Assembly (NCBI GenBank): GCA_016937945.1
Contig: JAFGVP010000130.1
Span: 1 to 44,502 of the forward strand
Direction: 5' to 3'
DNA: 44,502 nucleotides
Source: Pontiellaceae bacterium
Lineage (GTDB): Bacteria > Verrucomicrobiota > Kiritimatiellia > Kiritimatiellales > Pontiellaceae
Shown in pieces: positions 42,177-44,502 of this stretch; position 1 is the stretch's first letter; each line of letters starts with the position of its first letter. Position numbers and translations under genes: made by a program. The notes under the pieces were generated by a model. That model was not told where the DNA came from and did no database searches. It saw nothing but the letters and a program-made list of their open reading frames with translations.

Positions 42177-43853
42177 CTACGCAGTGGCCGTGTTGATCGC
42201 GTAGAGGTAGCGTTTAATTTTCTGCGTGGTTGTCTTCTCAAATTCCTCAAACCGGACCTCGATGCGGCGCGGGCGCTTATAATCGGAAAGCGCCTTCAAC
42301 TGATGCCGAACATCCTCGCGCAGAATCTGCTCAATTTCATCATCGGAAAAGCGCTTTCCTTCGCGATCTTCAATCGCGTTGAAGACCTCTACGTTCGGCA
42401 CCACAATCAGCCCGACGCGTTCTCCGGCATCGCCTGCCTCGCAATAACCCAGCGCCAGACATTCCAGTGCATATCGGCTGCGCAGCACCTGCCGCTCCAC
42501 TTCTTCTGGATAGATGTTCTTACCTTCCCGATTCACGATGAGGCTTTTTTTGCGGCCGCTGATGGTTAAATAGCCGGCGGCATCAACCCGGCCCAGATCG
42601 CCGGTAAAATACCAGCCGTCATTCAGGACCTTGGCGGTCTCTTCAGGATTGTTATAATATCCCTGCATCACGTTATCGCCTCGCACAACAATTTCCCCAA
42701 CCCCTTCGCCGTTAGGATGGTCAATACGGATTTCTACGCCGGAAAGCGGTGGGCCAACGGTTCCGATCACGGGACCGTCCGGCCGGTTGACCGTCAGAAC
42801 CGGCGCGGTTTCCGTAATACCATAGCCTTCGACCACCAGAATACCCAACTTGTTCCAGACTTCCAGCGTGGAGGCGCTGATGGGAGCGCCACCGGAAACC
42901 ACAATCCGTAACGCCCCGCCAAGTCCTGCATGGATTTTGCGCCCGATCACCCTGGCCAGCCCCAGCCGATACATCCAGGTGGCCGGTTTACTGGCGGCAA
43001 TTCCGTCCATGATCCTGGACAGCATCTTTTCGAGCAGCAGCGGCACGGCCAGCAGTACGGTCGGCGAACAGTCCGCCATGTTGGCTTTAATCGTCTTCAG
43101 GTTTTCAACCAGGCTGATCTCGCAACGGGCATACAGCGGAACCAGCAGGTTGCAGGTGAAGGCAAAGGAATGGTGCAGCGGCAGCACCAGCATGAAATTA
43201 TCAGAGGGCCGGATATCGATCGCCTCCGCAATGCTGACCACGTTCGCCATAAAGTTCCGGTGCGAAAGCACCGCCCCCTTCTGGCGCCCTGTGGTACCGG
43301 ACGTATAGATAAAGGAGGCCGGTACATCCTCCTCCGGCGCAAAACGGTCATACGCCCGACCGTCACCCAGCGCATCCTCCGCAACCTCTTCACGAAGCCG
43401 GTCATAGTCGACACAGCGAACCTCCGGCCGGGATAGCGACAGCTCCTCGCCACCGCCGATGGCGACTACGGCCTTCAGATGAATCAACCGCTCCGAAACC
43501 GCATCAACCACCGGGACCATTCGACCGGAACAGAATACGGCCGAAACGCCGCAATCGTGGAAAATATGGGCAACTTCCTGTTCACGAAGCTTTGCGTCAA
43601 CCGGCACCGCGATGGCTCCGATGGAGACAATCCCATGGTAGATTTCGAACCACTCTGTCGAATTTTCCCGATACAGGGCAACACGGTCGCCGGGCCCGAC
43701 GCCGATTCGTACCAGCATTTCCGCAACGTGCCAGACACGTTCGCGCAACTGCTGGAACGACATGGTCCGCCAGCGGCCGTCCTGCTTATAACGCAAGGCC
43801 ACATTATCCGGGCATTCCTGCGCCGCACCATCCAAACAGTCCCTAATCGTCAA
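42177..43853 (-). CDS. AMP-dependent acyl-CoA synthetase (long-chain fatty-acid ligase type)
   Basis: About 558 residues; activates a carboxylic acid as acyl-AMP then acyl-CoA. P-loop FIYTSGTTGRQKGAVLSHRN, A5 motif VVEGYGITETAPVLTVNRP, hinge/A8 TGDLGRVDAAGYLTISGRKK, and the catalytic-Lys end motif EKTTTQKIKRYLY. I use the TTG at 43853 (LTIRDCLDGAAQECPDNVAL), with GGAG 8 bases upstream and family similarity beginning there. A frame from TTG 43913 adds 20 residues of no similarity. It is the first gene of a run with the FadL-like porin and the low-complexity protein. Chain-length specificity is not readable. Confidence 0.92.
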   Translation of the reverse strand: MTIRDCLDGAAQECPDNVALRYKQDGRWRTMSFQQLRERVWHVAEMLVRIGVGPGDRVALYRENSTEWFEIYHGIVSIGAIAVPVDAKLREQEVAHIFHDCGVSAVFCSGRMVPVVDAVSERLIHLKAVVAIGGGEELSLSRPEVRCVDYDRLREEVAEDALGDGRAYDRFAPEEDVPASFIYTSGTTGRQKGAVLSHRNFMANVVSIAEAIDIRPSDNFMLVLPLHHSFAFTCNLLVPLYARCEISLVENLKTIKANMADCSPTVLLAVPLLLEKMLSRIMDGIAASKPATWMYRLGLARVIGRKIHAGLGGALRIVVSGGAPISASTLEVWNKLGILVVEGYGITETAPVLTVNRPDGPVIGTVGPPLSGVEIRIDHPNGEGVGEIVVRGDNVMQGYYNNPEETAKVLNDGWYFTGDLGRVDAAGYLTISGRKKSLIVNREGKNIYPEEVERQVLRSRYALECLALGYCEAGDAGERVGLIVVPNVEVFNAIEDREGKRFSDDEIEQILREDVRHQLKALSDYKRPRRIEVRFEEFEKTTTQKIKRYLYAINTATA

Positions 43854-43931
43854 GGTATGCTCTCCTCTCCAAATCGGAGGAATTTTGCCTGCAAAGCACG
43901 CTTCTTGCAACAATTTGCACCAAAAAACGGA

Positions 43932-44366
43932 CTAGGCGATTTCAATGCTCACAGGTGTTGCATTCAGCAGGTTTTCAGAAACCGGACAACGGGAATCGAC
44001 TTCATGCAGAAACGCATTCTGCTCGTCGTAGGTCAGGTCGCCGTCAATCTGAACCTTGATGGTGATTCCTTCAAAACCAACGCGACCTTCGATCGGCTTG
44101 CCGAGCAGTCCATTCGTATCCAGATCGCCTTCAACCGTAATGCGCATTCCGCGGACCGGCAGACGCTTTTGCATGGCAATAATACGGCCGATCGACCCGA
44201 TACAACCGGCCAGCGAGGTAAACAACAGCTCCAGAGGAGTCGGCCCCTGATCAGTCCCTCCCGCAACAGTAGGCTGATCAATGATTACCTTGTGTCCGCG
44301 GATGTCGCTTTCGATTTTAAACTGCTCACCCAACTCGGCTTCAATCGTTACAGTTTTCTTCGCCAT
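43932..44366 (-). CDS. OsmC/Ohr-family protein
   Basis: 144-residue OsmC-fold protein, a class of thiol peroxidases acting on organic hydroperoxides. It contains the helix Cys in PLELLFTSLAGCIGSIGRII and the second conserved Cys in VDSRCPVSENLLNATPVSI. Both redox Cys are therefore present, as needed for peroxidase activity, but the subfamily looks like the YhfA/OsmC-like group rather than Ohr proper (inference). AGGAG lies 7 bases before the ATG. 78 bases separate it from the acyl-CoA ligase. Confidence 0.93.
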   Translation of the reverse strand: MAKKTVTIEAELGEQFKIESDIRGHKVIIDQPTVAGGTDQGPTPLELLFTSLAGCIGSIGRIIAMQKRLPVRGMRITVEGDLDTNGLLGKPIEGRVGFEGITIKVQIDGDLTYDEQNAFLHEVDSRCPVSENLLNATPVSIEIA

Positions 44367-44420
44367 GATGATCTCCTTTGTGAAAAGCGATTACTGTAAT
44401 GAAAAAACAGTCGGGGTCAC

Positions 44421-44437
44421 TGCTGTCCAAAACAGCA
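44421..44437. promoter_or_regulatory. Dyad TGCTGT-N5-ACAGCA upstream of the OsmC gene
   Basis: A perfect 6+6 inverted repeat (CCAAA spacer) about 55 bases upstream of the OsmC start within the terminal non-coding 44367-44502. It could be an operator for OsmC or for a gene beyond the window edge. The spacing does not match a standard LexA box. Nothing else is visible in this stretch. Confidence 0.35.
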
Positions 44438-44502
44438 AATAGGTTAGGTTTGACCTGCTGATTTCTCTCGGGGAAAGAGTCTTTGATCGCTGTTTTTCAA
44501 AA

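Noticed and set aside
44421..44437. LexA/SOS box upstream of the OsmC gene
   Set aside because: CTGT-N5-ACAG has the wrong spacing for the CTGT-N8-ACAG box.
1..44502. CRISPR array, insertion sequence, prophage or integron
   Set aside because: No regularly spaced direct repeats, transposase, integrase or phage structural motifs were found on either strand; the two intergenic repeats in the fucose locus are irregular and lack spacers.

Overview
This window reads as chromosomal DNA of a free-living Gram-negative bacterium of the PVC type. I favour Kiritimatiellota/Verrucomicrobiota by inference only: there is a fucose-glycan locus with GH95 and GH29 fucosidases and a polysaccharide-lyase-like protein, a long SecA with a SEC-C tail, many secreted proteins, outer-membrane proteins (FadL type, TolC type, porin remnant), and moderately high GC. 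No phage, transposase, CRISPR array or plasmid functions were found. Gene density is high and most genes sit in short same-strand runs.

Layout. (1) 1-2988, minus: a heavy-metal RND efflux operon, read from 2988 down as a small secreted Cys/His protein, a TolC-type outer membrane protein, a His-rich adaptor, and a CzcA/CusA pump cut by the window edge. (2) 3082-4947, minus: Rrf2 regulator, flavodiiron protein and rubredoxin, an oxygen/NO detoxification unit. (3) 5070-7443, minus: aspartate/aromatic aminotransferase and a tandem NDK-like protein whose first domain has lost its catalytic His. (4) 7517-10306: RsmB-like RNA methyltransferase, three small unassigned genes and a small lipoprotein. 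(5) 10486-11029: a decayed outer-membrane porin gene. (6) 11104-15948: BAX-inhibitor-1 protein, SET-domain protein, patatin lipoprotein, TatD hydrolase, and an SHD1 plus cysteine-peptidase-like secreted protein. (7) 15961-29188: carbohydrate locus. A remnant of a lost gene precedes an alginate-lyase-fold/Fn3/beta-sandwich protein. A minus-strand group of seven genes follows: aldo/keto reductase, Zn alcohol dehydrogenase, fucose permease, fucose mutarotase, GH29, fucose isomerase and GH95, with a divergent AraC regulator at its head. (8) 29190-31772, minus: a Ni/Co ECF-type transporter, cbiM(N)-cbiQ-cbiO. (9) 31967-32156, minus: tRNA-Ser(GGA) and tRNA-Gly(GCC) with a shared promoter and terminator. 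(10) 33115-39990, plus: secA, tilS, ftsH and a BamE/SmpA-like lipoprotein. (11) 40008-44366, minus: OsmC protein, acyl-CoA ligase, FadL-like porin and a secreted Gln/Ser-rich protein.

How the genes work together. Secreted fucosidases (GH29, GH95) would free L-fucose, FucP imports it, FucU interconverts its anomers and FucI makes L-fuculose. Fuculokinase and fuculose-phosphate aldolase are not in the window, so the route must be completed elsewhere. The two oxidoreductases may handle lactaldehyde or another fucose-derived intermediate. Two AT-rich intergenic repeat blocks inside the fucose group, at 20522-20582 and 27015-27083, share an exact 13-mer in opposite orientation. They are the most interesting unexplained non-coding signals here. 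Neither a known defence system nor a clearly novel multi-gene system is evident. The best candidates for new biology are these repeats, the small metal-operon protein, the tandem NDK and the SHD1/cysteine-peptidase protein.
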